This document shows, in pieces, positions 15,381 through 24,035 of a DNA stretch of 28,083 bases (within the stretch, counting starts at the first letter, position 1; each line of letters opens with the position of its first letter). The DNA comes from Bacteroidales bacterium. GTDB lineage: Bacteria > Bacteroidota > Bacteroidia > Bacteroidales > VadinHA17. The position numbers and the translations under genes were made by a program. The DNA lies in NCBI GenBank assembly GCA_029935275.1, contig JAOZKQ010000002.1, positions 1 through 28,083 on the forward strand. Reading direction: 5' to 3'. The notes under the pieces are model-generated. The model was not told the origin of the DNA. It made no database searches and saw nothing but the letters and a program-made list of their open reading frames with translations.

Positions 15381-16382
15381 TTAATTTATTGCTTGTATCC
15401 TTTGTATATATGAATGAATTGTTTCATTGCTTTTGTATCCATCATATATACTTTTTACCTTTTCACGGAAAAGGTCTTTATCGGGATAATTAATTTTAAC
15501 TCCGGCTTCCAGAACAATTTTAAGGGATTCCTTTACACTTTCTGCCCAAAGTTTTCTTTCCACCGGAACGGATTCATCAGCTGCCTGTTGTAGCCATTTT
15601 TGTTCCTGATCATTAAGTCTGTCCCAGATTGTTTTACTTATGATTAAAACATCTGGAACAGCGCTATGTTCGTCCATAGAATAGTATTTGCATACTTCAT
15701 AATGATGCGAAGTGTTGAAACTGGGAGGATTATTTTCTGCACCATCCACAACGCCACTTTGCAAAGCCGTATATAACTCCCCCCATGAAAGAGGTGTGGG
15801 GGAACCACCCAGGGCCTGTACCATTTCCATAGCTGTTTTACTTTTCATAACCCTTATCTTCATGCCAGTCAGATCATCAGGAGTTACGATGGGTTTGGAT
15901 ATGGTATAAAAACTCCGACTTCCTGCATCATAGAAACAAAGGCCCCTTAACCATTTATTTTCTGTGCTTAAGAGTAATTCTCTACCAATTTCACCATCCA
16001 TTACTTTAAATCCGTGTTCCTTGGAACGGAAAAGATAGGGAAGTCCTAATACCTTATAATCATCTGCAAAACTCTCCATAATTGCAGCTGAGACTTTTGT
16101 AATGGCTAAACTACCAATTTGAAGCAGCTCCACACATTGCTGTTCAGACCCCAGCTGTCCGCTTGGGTAGATTTGGAGGGTAAGTTTTCCTTCGGAAATT
16201 TCTGCTAATCGTTTTTGCATATAAACCATTGCATTATGAACAGGATGTTCAGTTGGAAGTCCATGAGCCAGTTTTAAAGCCTTGGTGTCTTTCTTGATAC
16301 TACACTGGTTTAGCAGGATAAAAGTAAGAGCCAATACAACAATCAATCCTCTCTGGAAGCTTTTAATTTCTTTTTTACGCAT
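15381..16382 (-). CDS. dctP: TRAP transporter substrate-binding lipoprotein (DctP family)
   Basis: This 333-residue protein has a basic N-terminus, one hydrophobic stretch and a lipobox (LLNQC, C27), so it is probably a membrane-anchored periplasmic binding protein. DctP-family blocks follow: LAHGLPTEHPVH (38-49), IYPSGQLGSEQQ (71-82), LTGMKIRVM (171-179) with the conserved carboxylate-binding Arg (R177), and VDGAENNPPSF (212-222). The GAENNPPSF form occurs in TRAP proteins for sugar acids such as hexuronates. With KDPG aldolase and a UxaE-family epimerase in the operon, an aldouronate or ketodeoxy sugar acid is the most likely cargo. The substrate itself is inference. Confidence 0.9.
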   Translation of the reverse strand: MRKKEIKSFQRGLIVVLALTFILLNQCSIKKDTKALKLAHGLPTEHPVHNAMVYMQKRLAEISEGKLTLQIYPSGQLGSEQQCVELLQIGSLAITKVSAAIMESFADDYKVLGLPYLFRSKEHGFKVMDGEIGRELLLSTENKWLRGLCFYDAGSRSFYTISKPIVTPDDLTGMKIRVMKSKTAMEMVQALGGSPTPLSWGELYTALQSGVVDGAENNPPSFNTSHHYEVCKYYSMDEHSAVPDVLIISKTIWDRLNDQEQKWLQQAADESVPVERKLWAESVKESLKIVLEAGVKINYPDKDLFREKVKSIYDGYKSNETIHSYIQRIQAIN

Positions 16383-16399
16383 CTTTTAGGGTTTGATCG

Positions 16400-17077
16400 T
16401 TATGCCTTACTTTTTATAGATCGAATTGTTTGAATCCCATGTCTGGTTTTTTCTTCAAGTAATTGAAAGTCATTATTGGCAATTATTTCTTTTGTGATAA
16501 GCTTTGAGCCAATGCCAACTGATGTAACCCCGGCATTGAACCAGCTTTTTAGATTCTCCGGGTCCAGGCTAACTCCTCCGGTAGGCATAATATTTGTCCA
16601 GGGGGAAGGTCCCTTTATGGCTTTTACAAAGTCCGGTCCTCCAATTGATGAAGCAGGAAATATTTTCACAACTTCAGCTCCGAGTTCTTCAGCCTTAGAT
16701 ATCTCAGTAAGAGAACCACATCCGGGTACCCAAAGGACTTTACGGCGATTACAAACCCTGGCCATCTCTTTCTTCAAAATAGGAGAAACAACGAAATTAG
16801 CGCCTGACTGTAAATACATAGCACTTGTCCCGGCATCAATAACGGAACCTATTCCAAGAATCAAATCAGGAAAGTTGGAATTTACAAATTTACTAAGTTC
16901 AGAAAATATTTCATGGGCAAAATCTCCCCTGTTAGTGAATTCAAAAACACGTACCCCTCCCTGATAACAGGCTTGAATTACTTCTTTACATATTTTAATA
17001 TCCGGATGGTAAAAAACAGGTACCAAACCTGTTTCTTTCATTGTTGTAAATACTTGATACCTGTGAAATCTGGCCAT
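16400..17077 (-). CDS. eda: 2-dehydro-3-deoxy-6-phosphogluconate (KDPG/KHG) aldolase
   Basis: The protein has 225 residues from the ATG at 17077. An upstream in-frame start at 17149 would overlap the previous gene and add a non-conserved leader, so I rejected it. Class I aldolase landmarks are visible: LVPVFYHPD near 18-26, VFEFTNRG (44-51) with catalytic Glu46 and Arg50, GIGSVIDAG (75-83), WVPGCGSLTE (116-125) and VKIFPAS (137-143) containing the Schiff-base Lys138, then a GGV phosphate loop. It splits KDPG into pyruvate and glyceraldehyde 3-phosphate, the last step of hexuronate breakdown. It is the first gene of the ten-gene sugar operon, 17 bases before dctP, with a -7 element upstream. 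Confidence 0.9.
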   Translation of the reverse strand: MARFHRYQVFTTMKETGLVPVFYHPDIKICKEVIQACYQGGVRVFEFTNRGDFAHEIFSELSKFVNSNFPDLILGIGSVIDAGTSAMYLQSGANFVVSPILKKEMARVCNRRKVLWVPGCGSLTEISKAEELGAEVVKIFPASSIGGPDFVKAIKGPSPWTNIMPTGGVSLDPENLKSWFNAGVTSVGIGSKLITKEIIANNDFQLLEEKTRHGIQTIRSIKSKA

Positions 17078-17103
17078 AAATAAAAAGTTTTTATCAGTAG
17101 CTA

Positions 17104-17111
17104 CAAATATA
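17104..17111 (-). promoter_or_regulatory. Candidate -7 element TATATTTG for the eda-gntP operon
   Basis: In the 52-base gap between the penicillin-binding protein gene and eda, the - strand reads TATATTTG, a full match to the Bacteroidota TAnnTTTG -7 element, 26 bases before the eda ATG. A TTTG at the ideal -33 spacing is not present. The position implies a leader of roughly 20 bases and transcription separate from the upstream cell-wall gene. Confidence 0.45.
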
Positions 17112-17129
17112 CTCAAAGCTTTGTAAATT

Positions 17130-19532
17130 CTATTTTTTCTTTTTCCCAAAGAAATTTCGGACTTTATTCATGAATTTCTTGCTTTTTTCTTTGTTTCTTA
17201 GTTTTTTCTCCTCGCGTTTTTGTAAACGTTGTTCTTTTTGAATTAAGCGGAGGGAGTCCATTTCCTTATTTTTCCCGAATAGTTTTTCAAAGAAACTTAA
17301 TTCAGGGTTTTCTAAGGAGTAGTCAGGGCAGTTCAACATGTATTTGAGGTGTATAGGAAGTAAAGGAAACCTGCCAGAGGTGTATTTACGGATGGCAGGG
17401 TCTTTGCTTGTTTTTCCTATGAAACCGGCAAAAATAGGAAGAGCCATATAAGCCCCCTGACCCAAGCTGGTAGTCCTGAAATGAACAGATGGACTTTCTG
17501 CACCAACCCAGCATCCGGCGAGGATATTTGGTGTAAAACCAATAAACCAGCCATCGGCGTTATTCTGTGTAGTTCCGGTCTTCCCGGCTAACTCGCCATT
17601 TAAATGGAAAACTGTCCTCAGCGATCGTGCTGTTCCTGAATCAACAACTTCTTTTAACATATATATCATCTCCAGGCTGGTTTCTTTATCCAGAGCATTT
17701 TCTTTTTCCTTAAAAGGTCCGGGTTCATAGAGTATTTTACCATTTCTGTCTTCGATGCGAAGCAGTCCAATGGGTTCAACAGGACTTCCATAACGTAGGA
17801 AAGCTGAATAAGCCTGTAGCATTTCCAATAAAGATATTTCTACAGTTCCCAGGGCTATGGAAGGGACTTCAGGAAAATCACTGCTAATACCCAGGTCTTG
17901 TGCAAGGTTTATTACCCGGTGAATACCGGTTTTCATAATAACATCAGCCGCAATGGTATTGACTGAATGTGCCATTCCTCCCTTAAGTGAGTAATAACCT
18001 TCATAGTTGTTATTATCGTTAGCGGGAGACCAGTTATCGTAATCAGAATAGATTTTTCTTTCGTTTGGCAGGAAATCGCAGGGCTCCATACCATTTTTTA
18101 GGGCTGCTGCATATACAATTGGTTTAAATGTGGAACCAACCTGTCTTTTAGCTTTTACATGATCGTATTGAAAATATTTATGGTTAATGCCACCTATCCA
18201 GACCAGGATATTCCCGTTGGACGGGTCAATTGCCATAAATCCGGTATGCAGGGTTAGTAGTTCCTGGCGGACAGAATCAAGGGCACTTACTTTATAAGTA
18301 CTTACTTCTTGTCCGGGTAAGGTGCTTGTTTTCTTTTGTAGTTCAGATAAGATTTCTTTTTCATCCAGACCTTTTAATTTAAGTGCTTTATATCTGCTAC
18401 TGTTTTGGACAGCTTTTTGAAATATGGAAGGATTATTTTTCCATGGAGTGAGGTCCTTCCAATGGGCATTAAATTCTTTTTGCAATCTTGCCATATGTTT
18501 CTGCATAGATTGTTCTGCGTAAAGTTGCAGCCTTGAGTCTATGCTGGTATATATCCGTAGCCCGTCTGTTAAAAGATTTATTGTATCGCTGTACTTTTCC
18601 TTTAATATTTCTTCAACCTGGGTTCTGAGATGATTCCTGAAATAGGGAGCAATACCTGTATTGTGGTCAATCTTTTTGTATTTCAGGTTAATAGGGGTTT
18701 TGAACCATTTGACAGTTTCAGAATGAGATAAAAATCCTTGTGACTCCATTCTGTGGAGAACAATATTTCTTCTTTTTATTGAATTTTCTGGGTGGAGCCT
18801 GGGATTATAGGCCGTATTTGCAGCAAGCATTCCTATTAAGGTAGCTGCTTCAGCAGGATTCAAATCTTTGGCAGATTTGCTAAAAAAACGATGTGAAGCT
18901 GTTTCTATACCATAAATCTCTTCACCAAAAGGTACTGTATTTAAATATAGGTATAATACCTGTTCTTTTCCGTAAACCTTTTCAATCCGGTTAGCGGTTA
19001 TGGCTTCTTTTACCTTATTTACCGGGAGCGACCACCAGTGGCTACCATTCCTTTGGTAAAGATTTCGTGACAGTTGCTGGCTTATTGTGCTGCCTCCCCC
19101 CTGTGACTTATTCCTGAAAATAATGGTTTTTACCAGTACACGTCCAAGGCTTATATAATCAATTCCTTTGTGTTCAAAAAACCGGGCATCTTCAGTGGCA
19201 ACCAGGGCATTAATGATATTTGGTGAAAGGCCATCCTCCCCTGTACGTAACCTGTTCTCAATGAAATATCTACCCATTGATTTTCCATCTGAAGTAAATA
19301 CCTCAGAAGCGGTATTGTTTTTTATTCTGCTTAATTTTTTTGTTGAGGGGATTTTGCCAAAAACCCCTATCCAGATTAGGAACATGAAAAGGGCAGAAAG
19401 AGAAATAGCCGTTAAAAACAGATTTAGGCTCAATTTAAGCCAGAAACTTGTTTTTTTAGATTTACGGGTTTTCTTCTTAGTTCTTTTGGGTTTCCCTGTC
19501 CCCGGATATTTTGTTTTTTGATTAACTGACAA
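17130..19532 (-). CDS. Class A penicillin-binding protein (PBP1a-type transglycosylase/transpeptidase)
   Basis: The protein has 800 residues. A very basic cytoplasmic N-terminus is followed by one membrane anchor (about 31-57). The GT51 transglycosylase domain has ATEDARFFEHKG (112-123, catalytic Glu114), GGSTISQQ (147-154) and a YLYLNTVPFG helix (194-203). The transpeptidase domain has STFK (467-470, nucleophile Ser467), SVN (523-525) and KTGTT (651-655). The C-terminus is a Lys/Arg-rich tail. It polymerises and cross-links peptidoglycan on the periplasmic side. The only start that keeps the N-terminus is TTG at 19532, because an in-frame stop lies four codons upstream and the next Met is inside the membrane anchor. 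It seems unrelated to the sugar operon downstream. Confidence 0.92.
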   Translation of the reverse strand: MSVNQKTKYPGTGKPKRTKKKTRKSKKTSFWLKLSLNLFLTAISLSALFMFLIWIGVFGKIPSTKKLSRIKNNTASEVFTSDGKSMGRYFIENRLRTGEDGLSPNIINALVATEDARFFEHKGIDYISLGRVLVKTIIFRNKSQGGGSTISQQLSRNLYQRNGSHWWSLPVNKVKEAITANRIEKVYGKEQVLYLYLNTVPFGEEIYGIETASHRFFSKSAKDLNPAEAATLIGMLAANTAYNPRLHPENSIKRRNIVLHRMESQGFLSHSETVKWFKTPINLKYKKIDHNTGIAPYFRNHLRTQVEEILKEKYSDTINLLTDGLRIYTSIDSRLQLYAEQSMQKHMARLQKEFNAHWKDLTPWKNNPSIFQKAVQNSSRYKALKLKGLDEKEILSELQKKTSTLPGQEVSTYKVSALDSVRQELLTLHTGFMAIDPSNGNILVWIGGINHKYFQYDHVKAKRQVGSTFKPIVYAAALKNGMEPCDFLPNERKIYSDYDNWSPANDNNNYEGYYSLKGGMAHSVNTIAADVIMKTGIHRVINLAQDLGISSDFPEVPSIALGTVEISLLEMLQAYSAFLRYGSPVEPIGLLRIEDRNGKILYEPGPFKEKENALDKETSLEMIYMLKEVVDSGTARSLRTVFHLNGELAGKTGTTQNNADGWFIGFTPNILAGCWVGAESPSVHFRTTSLGQGAYMALPIFAGFIGKTSKDPAIRKYTSGRFPLLPIHLKYMLNCPDYSLENPELSFFEKLFGKNKEMDSLRLIQKEQRLQKREEKKLRNKEKSKKFMNKVRNFFGKKKK

Positions 19533-19570
19533 TTTGCAATATTAAGCTTGTTTAAATAACAATTGATTTG

Positions 19571-19578
19571 CAAAAATA
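19571..19578 (-). promoter_or_regulatory. Candidate -7 element TATTTTTG for the penicillin-binding protein gene
   Basis: The - strand reads TATTTTTG, a TAnnTTTG match, 38 bases before the TTG start at 19532. No convincing -33 TTTG is found at normal spacing. The rest of the 128-base gap 19533-19660 holds nothing else I can identify. Confidence 0.3.
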
Positions 19579-19660
19579 TTGTTTTATTTTTATTAATAGC
19601 CTGAGTTCGGTTAGAAACATTAAAACAATATTTCAGCTTTCAAAAAAGCAGGAGAGTCAG

Positions 19661-22087
19661 CTATTCATATCTTAGTGAGTCTGTTGGGTTTGCAGTTGCT
19701 GCCTTTACAGCCTTATAAATTATTGTAAGCCATGTAATACCCAGTCCCACAAGAAGTGATAATAGAAATTCGATTGGACTTAGGTTTATGCGAAAGTAAA
19801 AATCCTGGAGCCATCCTTTCATAATATAAAATGTTATTGGCCAGGCAATCAATACGGAGATTCCCACAAGAATTACAATTTCCTTTGAAAGTAACCATAT
19901 AATATGGCTGATTTTTGCACCGTTGACCTTTCTTATTCCAATCTCCTTTGTTCTTTGCTCTACAGTAAAAGATGTCAAACCAAATAAGCCAAGACTTGCA
20001 ATAATTATAGCTAAAAATGAAAATATTGCAATAAGTATTGACGTTCGTCGGTCTTCTTTATATAATCTTTCAAAATCCTGGTCTAAGAAGAAATAAATCA
20101 GCGGATCATTCTTTGTGAGGCTACGCCAAAGCTTATCAACTCTATCAATGGTATTCTCAATATCTGAAGTGTTTAGTTTTAGTGTTATTGAGCCCCACTT
20201 AGTTTCTTCTGGTTTAAAAATAAAGATATGTGGATAAATCCGATCGTGAAGTGATTCGTAATGAAAATCTTTTACTACACCTACTACTTTAAGATATTCC
20301 CATTTTTCCTCAGTACCCAATGGCCTCATAAACCGGACCTCCATGGGATTTTCAAGTCCGAATTGTTTTACTGCGCTTTCATTTATAACACAGGCCATGC
20401 TATCGGAGGTAAATTTATCAGAAAAGAATCTTCCATTTGCTATTTTAAGTTTATACACATCCGGATAGTTTGTGTCAATCCAGTTTGTATTCATTAAATA
20501 GGTTTTTTTTGAACCCTGTCCCTCTATCCAATAACCATTATTGTTATTGGGCCTGCCTGGAACGGCAGTAGAATGGGTGGCTTTGAGTACAGCAGGTAGC
20601 TTTTCTACTTCTCTTAAAAAGACATCCTGCTTATTTCCCAGGGCACTTGTTCTTCTAATCACTAAGAGTTGTTCTTTTTCAAAGCCCAGGTTCTTGTTCA
20701 GCATATAATTAATCTGACGATAGACTATAAATGAACCCAGTATTAAACTAATGGAAACAGTTAGTTGTATGATTACAAGTATGCTTCGGAATGAGCTCTT
20801 TTTCCTTCCTCCTGAATCTCTGTTACCCATTATTCTTAAGGGTTCAAAAGATGAAAGAAAGAAAGCCGGATATGCTCCTGCCATAAGTGAAATAAATACA
20901 CTTAATAATAGTAATCCCGGAATAACAAACCAATTTCCTAAATAATCAAGTTCCAGCTGGACCTGAATTAACTTGTTGAAAAAGGGTAAAAGTAATTCGA
21001 CGAGAACCAGTGCAATTGTTATCGATATTATTGTAAGGATTAAAGATTCAAGTAAAAATTGCCAAATCAGGTTTTTTCGGTTTGAGCCCATTACCTTTCT
21101 TATACCAACTTCTTTTGCTCTTCCGGCTGATTGAGCAGTAGCCAGGTTCATATAATTAATGGCTGCAATAATAAGAATTAGTATGGCAACCATTGCAAAA
21201 GTATATAGATAACGTTTGTCATTTGAGGGCTTTAAATCATGACTGATGTCAGTATCCAGATGAATGTCTTCAAGCCCCTGGAAAAAGAATCCGTATCTGT
21301 TTCCTGCATTTAAAAATTCTTCAAGTGAGGCGCCAAGGAATTTTTCCACCTCAGGTCCGATATGCCTTTCAATAAACTCAGGAGTTTTCTTTTGAAGTTC
21401 CTCTATAGAAGCTCCTTTTTCTAATAGGAGATAGGTGTTAAGATTGTTTGATAACCATTGATTACTGTTAGCTCTTGAATCAGTGATAAACGAACCAAGC
21501 ATATTAAATGTGAAATGTGCTTTGTCAGGTACATCTTCCATAATACCGCTTACAGTATAATATATCGAATCGGTACCTATTTTAATCATTTTACCCATAG
21601 GATCTGTATTTCCGAATATTTTACCGGCAGTTGTTTTTGTTAATACAAGTGTATGCCGCCTGGCCAGTACTGTTTTGGGATTACCCTGAATAAGAGGTAT
21701 GGAAAATATATCAAAGAAAGTAGAATCAGCGAGCATAAATCCATCTTCAATAAAACTCTTATCATTATATTTTACGATTGTTTGACCCCATTTATCTAAC
21801 CTTACTGCGTTAATTACTTCCGGGAAATCATCAACAAAAGCAGCAGCAGCAGGAGAGCATGTCCAGGCTCCTTTTAGTTCTGTTTCCCCCATTTTGCCAT
21901 CTAAATATAGCCGGTAAATTCGATCTTTCTTCAAGTTGAATTTATCATAGCTGATTTCATGAACTACAAACAAAGCAATGATAATACTGCATGCCAGCCC
22001 GATTGACAAACCAGAAATATTGATAAAGACGTATGCCTTATGCTTTACAACATGACGTAAAGCCAGTTTAAAATAATTTCGAAACAT
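19661..22087 (-). CDS. MacB/FtsX-family ABC transporter permease
   Basis: This 808-residue protein has the architecture common in Bacteroidota: an N-terminal helix (about 21-41, after FRNYFKLALRHVVKHKAY), a large periplasmic domain, an FtsX domain of several helices with the cytoplasmic coupling motif AKEVGIRKVMGSNRK, a second N-terminal-like helix and periplasmic domain, and a second FtsX domain with TKEIGIRKVNGAK. These permeases act with a LolD/MacB-type ATPase to extrude or release substrates by mechanotransmission. No ATPase gene lies beside it, so a partner must be encoded elsewhere. The substrate is unknown. The ATG at 22087 faces a divergent + strand gene across a gap of about 180 bases. 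Confidence 0.88.
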   Translation of the reverse strand: MFRNYFKLALRHVVKHKAYVFINISGLSIGLACSIIIALFVVHEISYDKFNLKKDRIYRLYLDGKMGETELKGAWTCSPAAAAFVDDFPEVINAVRLDKWGQTIVKYNDKSFIEDGFMLADSTFFDIFSIPLIQGNPKTVLARRHTLVLTKTTAGKIFGNTDPMGKMIKIGTDSIYYTVSGIMEDVPDKAHFTFNMLGSFITDSRANSNQWLSNNLNTYLLLEKGASIEELQKKTPEFIERHIGPEVEKFLGASLEEFLNAGNRYGFFFQGLEDIHLDTDISHDLKPSNDKRYLYTFAMVAILILIIAAINYMNLATAQSAGRAKEVGIRKVMGSNRKNLIWQFLLESLILTIISITIALVLVELLLPFFNKLIQVQLELDYLGNWFVIPGLLLLSVFISLMAGAYPAFFLSSFEPLRIMGNRDSGGRKKSSFRSILVIIQLTVSISLILGSFIVYRQINYMLNKNLGFEKEQLLVIRRTSALGNKQDVFLREVEKLPAVLKATHSTAVPGRPNNNNGYWIEGQGSKKTYLMNTNWIDTNYPDVYKLKIANGRFFSDKFTSDSMACVINESAVKQFGLENPMEVRFMRPLGTEEKWEYLKVVGVVKDFHYESLHDRIYPHIFIFKPEETKWGSITLKLNTSDIENTIDRVDKLWRSLTKNDPLIYFFLDQDFERLYKEDRRTSILIAIFSFLAIIIASLGLFGLTSFTVEQRTKEIGIRKVNGAKISHIIWLLSKEIVILVGISVLIAWPITFYIMKGWLQDFYFRINLSPIEFLLSLLVGLGITWLTIIYKAVKAATANPTDSLRYE

Positions 22088-22159
22088 ATATTAAAATTGG
22101 TTTTTCCCTTATAGCAATATGACGCTTAAATTGCAGAATTGTTGCAAACTATATGTTTT

Positions 22160-22167
22160 TAAATTTG
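22160..22167 (+). promoter_or_regulatory. Candidate promoter for the + strand membrane protein gene
   Basis: TAAATTTG fits the -7 consensus, and ATTG at 22138-22141 (three of four matches to TTTG) lies 18 bases upstream, close to the normal -33 spacing. The leader to the ATG at 22267 would be about 95 bases. The remainder of gap 22088-22266 is AT-rich without other visible structure. Confidence 0.3.
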
Positions 22168-22266
22168 AAATATTTGTTTGAGGATTTATTATTCTATAAT
22201 CTTTCAGTATTTTTAGTCAATGATATTTAAGGTTTTTATTTTTTCTTGCATTATATCTTGCTGTTT

Positions 22267-23766
22267 ATGGGCTTATTAGAGAAAGAAAGGCTAGTCAAAA
22301 GTAAACTTAACCAATGGTTAATTTTGTTAATCAGTTTAATGTTGATCTTATTTGTTGCATTTAAGTCAGCCATTACTTCCTTTACTCATGATGAAAGTTA
22401 TACTTATTTGGATTTTGTTCATCAGTCCATAATGGATATTATTTCCTATAAAATTGCCTTTACAAATAACCATATATTAAATACTTTGCTAATGAAGGTA
22501 TTTGAGTGGGGATTTGGAGCTTCTGAGTTCGTATTACGATTGCCCAACTTGTTGGCTTTTATTTTATATCTCGGTTCATCTTTTATGCTTATTAGAAAGG
22601 GTGGGCAGAAACTTATGATTCCCTTTTTTATCCTGCTGACATTTAATCCGTATCTGCTGGATTTTTTTGGATTAGCGAGGGGCTATGGACTTTCTATTGG
22701 ATTCATGGTTGGTGGGCTGTATTTTCTCCTGAAATATTTTGATACATACAAAAATAGCAACATAGTGCTTTTTAACTTATTTGCTTTTTTAGCTGTTTTA
22801 AGCAATTTTACTTTAGTATATTTTTGGGCAGCAGGCTGGCTAATATTTAATATTTTGATTTTTCTTGAGTTTAGGGTTTTTAACAGGAATAAGGGTAAGC
22901 GGAAGTTGAATTTATTCAAACTTAACTCCTGGAATCTTATTTCTCTGTTTGTAGCCATCCTTTTCCTATATGAACCATTCCGTAGAATTATAAAATTTGA
23001 TGTAATTGATTTTGGAGGAAACTCGGGTTTTATCAGGAACACCATAGGAATGCTTGTAATTAGTTTGTTTTATGATAACCATATTCCTACAATATTATTA
23101 TCTGTCTTAAAAGTTCTGATCATTACTTTTAGCCTATCATTGACTTTATTAATTTTTATTAGAATAGCCAAAAAGGATATTAGTTTCTTCAAGGCATATA
23201 AGCCCTTAATTGTTTTAAACTTCATGTTGATTATCATAGCTATTGAAACAATTATTCACCATTATTTGTTTCATACAGGCTTTCTAATGGGTAGGTTTGC
23301 TTTATTCTTATTTCCGCTGTTTGTACTGAATGTCGTGTATTCTGCCCAATATTTATATGCTTCAGGATATCAGAGGATTGTGACGGTATGTTTGAGTATA
23401 ATGCTGCTTTTTGTTCTGGCAAATGTTTTGATTAATATTAACACTAATAGCTATCGGGACTGGTATTACGATATGGGAACAAAAAGGGCAGTAAAAGAAT
23501 TAGTATTCAATTATGAGCTAAGCCTGGAAAAGCCTTCTGAAATTAAACTTGGTGTAAACTGGCTTTTTGAACCAAGCATGAATTTCTACCGGAAAACATG
23601 GGATTTGAATTGGCTTTTACCAATTGACAGGGAGGGGCTGACAGAAGAAGATGACTATGATTATGTTTTTAAAACAGATTCCGAAGTTAAAAATGGAATT
23701 AGCGGAGAGGTCATTTTTTCATCTGAAAAAGCAGGGACTATATTAATTAAACGAGACCAGAAATAG
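22267..23766 (+). CDS. Multi-pass membrane protein, GT-C glycosyltransferase-like
   Basis: The protein has 499 residues from the ATG at 22267; a TTG 21 bases upstream is possible but less likely. After a first membrane helix comes SFTHDESYTYLDF (about 38-50) with an acidic D42-E43 pair, the position and form of the DE motif in the first outer loop of GT-C (PMT/ArnT-type) glycosyltransferases. About ten more hydrophobic segments follow, then a soluble C-terminal part of about 100 residues beginning near WYYDMGTKRAVKELV. By analogy it would move a sugar from a lipid-linked donor to an acceptor at the membrane. No polysaccharide or lipid-sugar genes are adjacent, so donor and acceptor are unknown. 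Confidence 0.6.
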   Translation: MGLLEKERLVKSKLNQWLILLISLMLILFVAFKSAITSFTHDESYTYLDFVHQSIMDIISYKIAFTNNHILNTLLMKVFEWGFGASEFVLRLPNLLAFILYLGSSFMLIRKGGQKLMIPFFILLTFNPYLLDFFGLARGYGLSIGFMVGGLYFLLKYFDTYKNSNIVLFNLFAFLAVLSNFTLVYFWAAGWLIFNILIFLEFRVFNRNKGKRKLNLFKLNSWNLISLFVAILFLYEPFRRIIKFDVIDFGGNSGFIRNTIGMLVISLFYDNHIPTILLSVLKVLIITFSLSLTLLIFIRIAKKDISFFKAYKPLIVLNFMLIIIAIETIIHHYLFHTGFLMGRFALFLFPLFVLNVVYSAQYLYASGYQRIVTVCLSIMLLFVLANVLININTNSYRDWYYDMGTKRAVKELVFNYELSLEKPSEIKLGVNWLFEPSMNFYRKTWDLNWLLPIDREGLTEEDDYDYVFKTDSEVKNGISGEVIFSSEKAGTILIKRDQK

Positions 23767-23793
23767 TAGAGATGTATATGAAAAAGATTTAAG

Positions 23794-23949
23794 TAGTGCC
23801 TGCAAGAAAACACCTATTTTTTAAGTCTTTGATAAGAAGGCGTCAAAGACAAGGCTTTCGAAGTCTTGAAAACCAAGGAGTTTACTTTCGTAAATGACTG
23901 TTTTTAAGACGAGAGTAACGCAGTATTTGACGTTTTCTTGCAAAGACTA
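23794..23949. repeat. ~156-bp structured inverted-repeat element in a convergent gap
   Basis: The 18-bp ends (23794-23811 and 23932-23949) are inverted copies with 3 mismatches, including a perfect TGCAAGAAAAC core. Further nested pairs are CGTCAAAGAC (23841-23850) with GTATTTGACG (23923-23932, 9 of 10), GTCTTGAAAAC (23863-23873) with GTTTTTAAGAC (23900-23910, 10 of 11) and TTTAC/GTAAA (23881-23885 and 23890-23894) around TTTC. An alternative local hairpin pairs GTCTTTGA (23825-23832) with TCAAAGAC (23843-23850). No protein is encoded. It lies between the convergent ends of the GT-C-like gene and the kinase gene. It resembles a MITE- or REP-like interspersed element, and could also act as a terminator or a structured RNA. 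The rest of 23767-24035 shows nothing identifiable. Confidence 0.6.
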
Positions 23950-24035
23950 AGTAGATACCAATTTTAAATTAATGGACAATGAATAACCAGCTTCGGCAGA
24001 TTCAGTCAGTTAGTTGAATTAGAATGGTTGAGCTA

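Noticed and set aside
16476..16964. 162-codon + strand open frame opposite eda
   Set aside because: Antisense to well-conserved aldolase motifs; no independent support.
17078..17149. Longer eda reading frame starting at 17149
   Set aside because: It overlaps the end of the penicillin-binding protein gene, adds a basic leader not seen in KDPG aldolases and covers the candidate promoter.
22246..22266. TTG start for the GT-C-like gene
   Set aside because: It adds only seven residues with no recognised feature; the ATG at 22267 is the simpler choice.
23794..23949. The palindromic element as a tRNA gene or CRISPR array
   Set aside because: No cloverleaf with a TpsiC-like arm and no regularly spaced direct repeats; the pairing is nested inverted repeats only.
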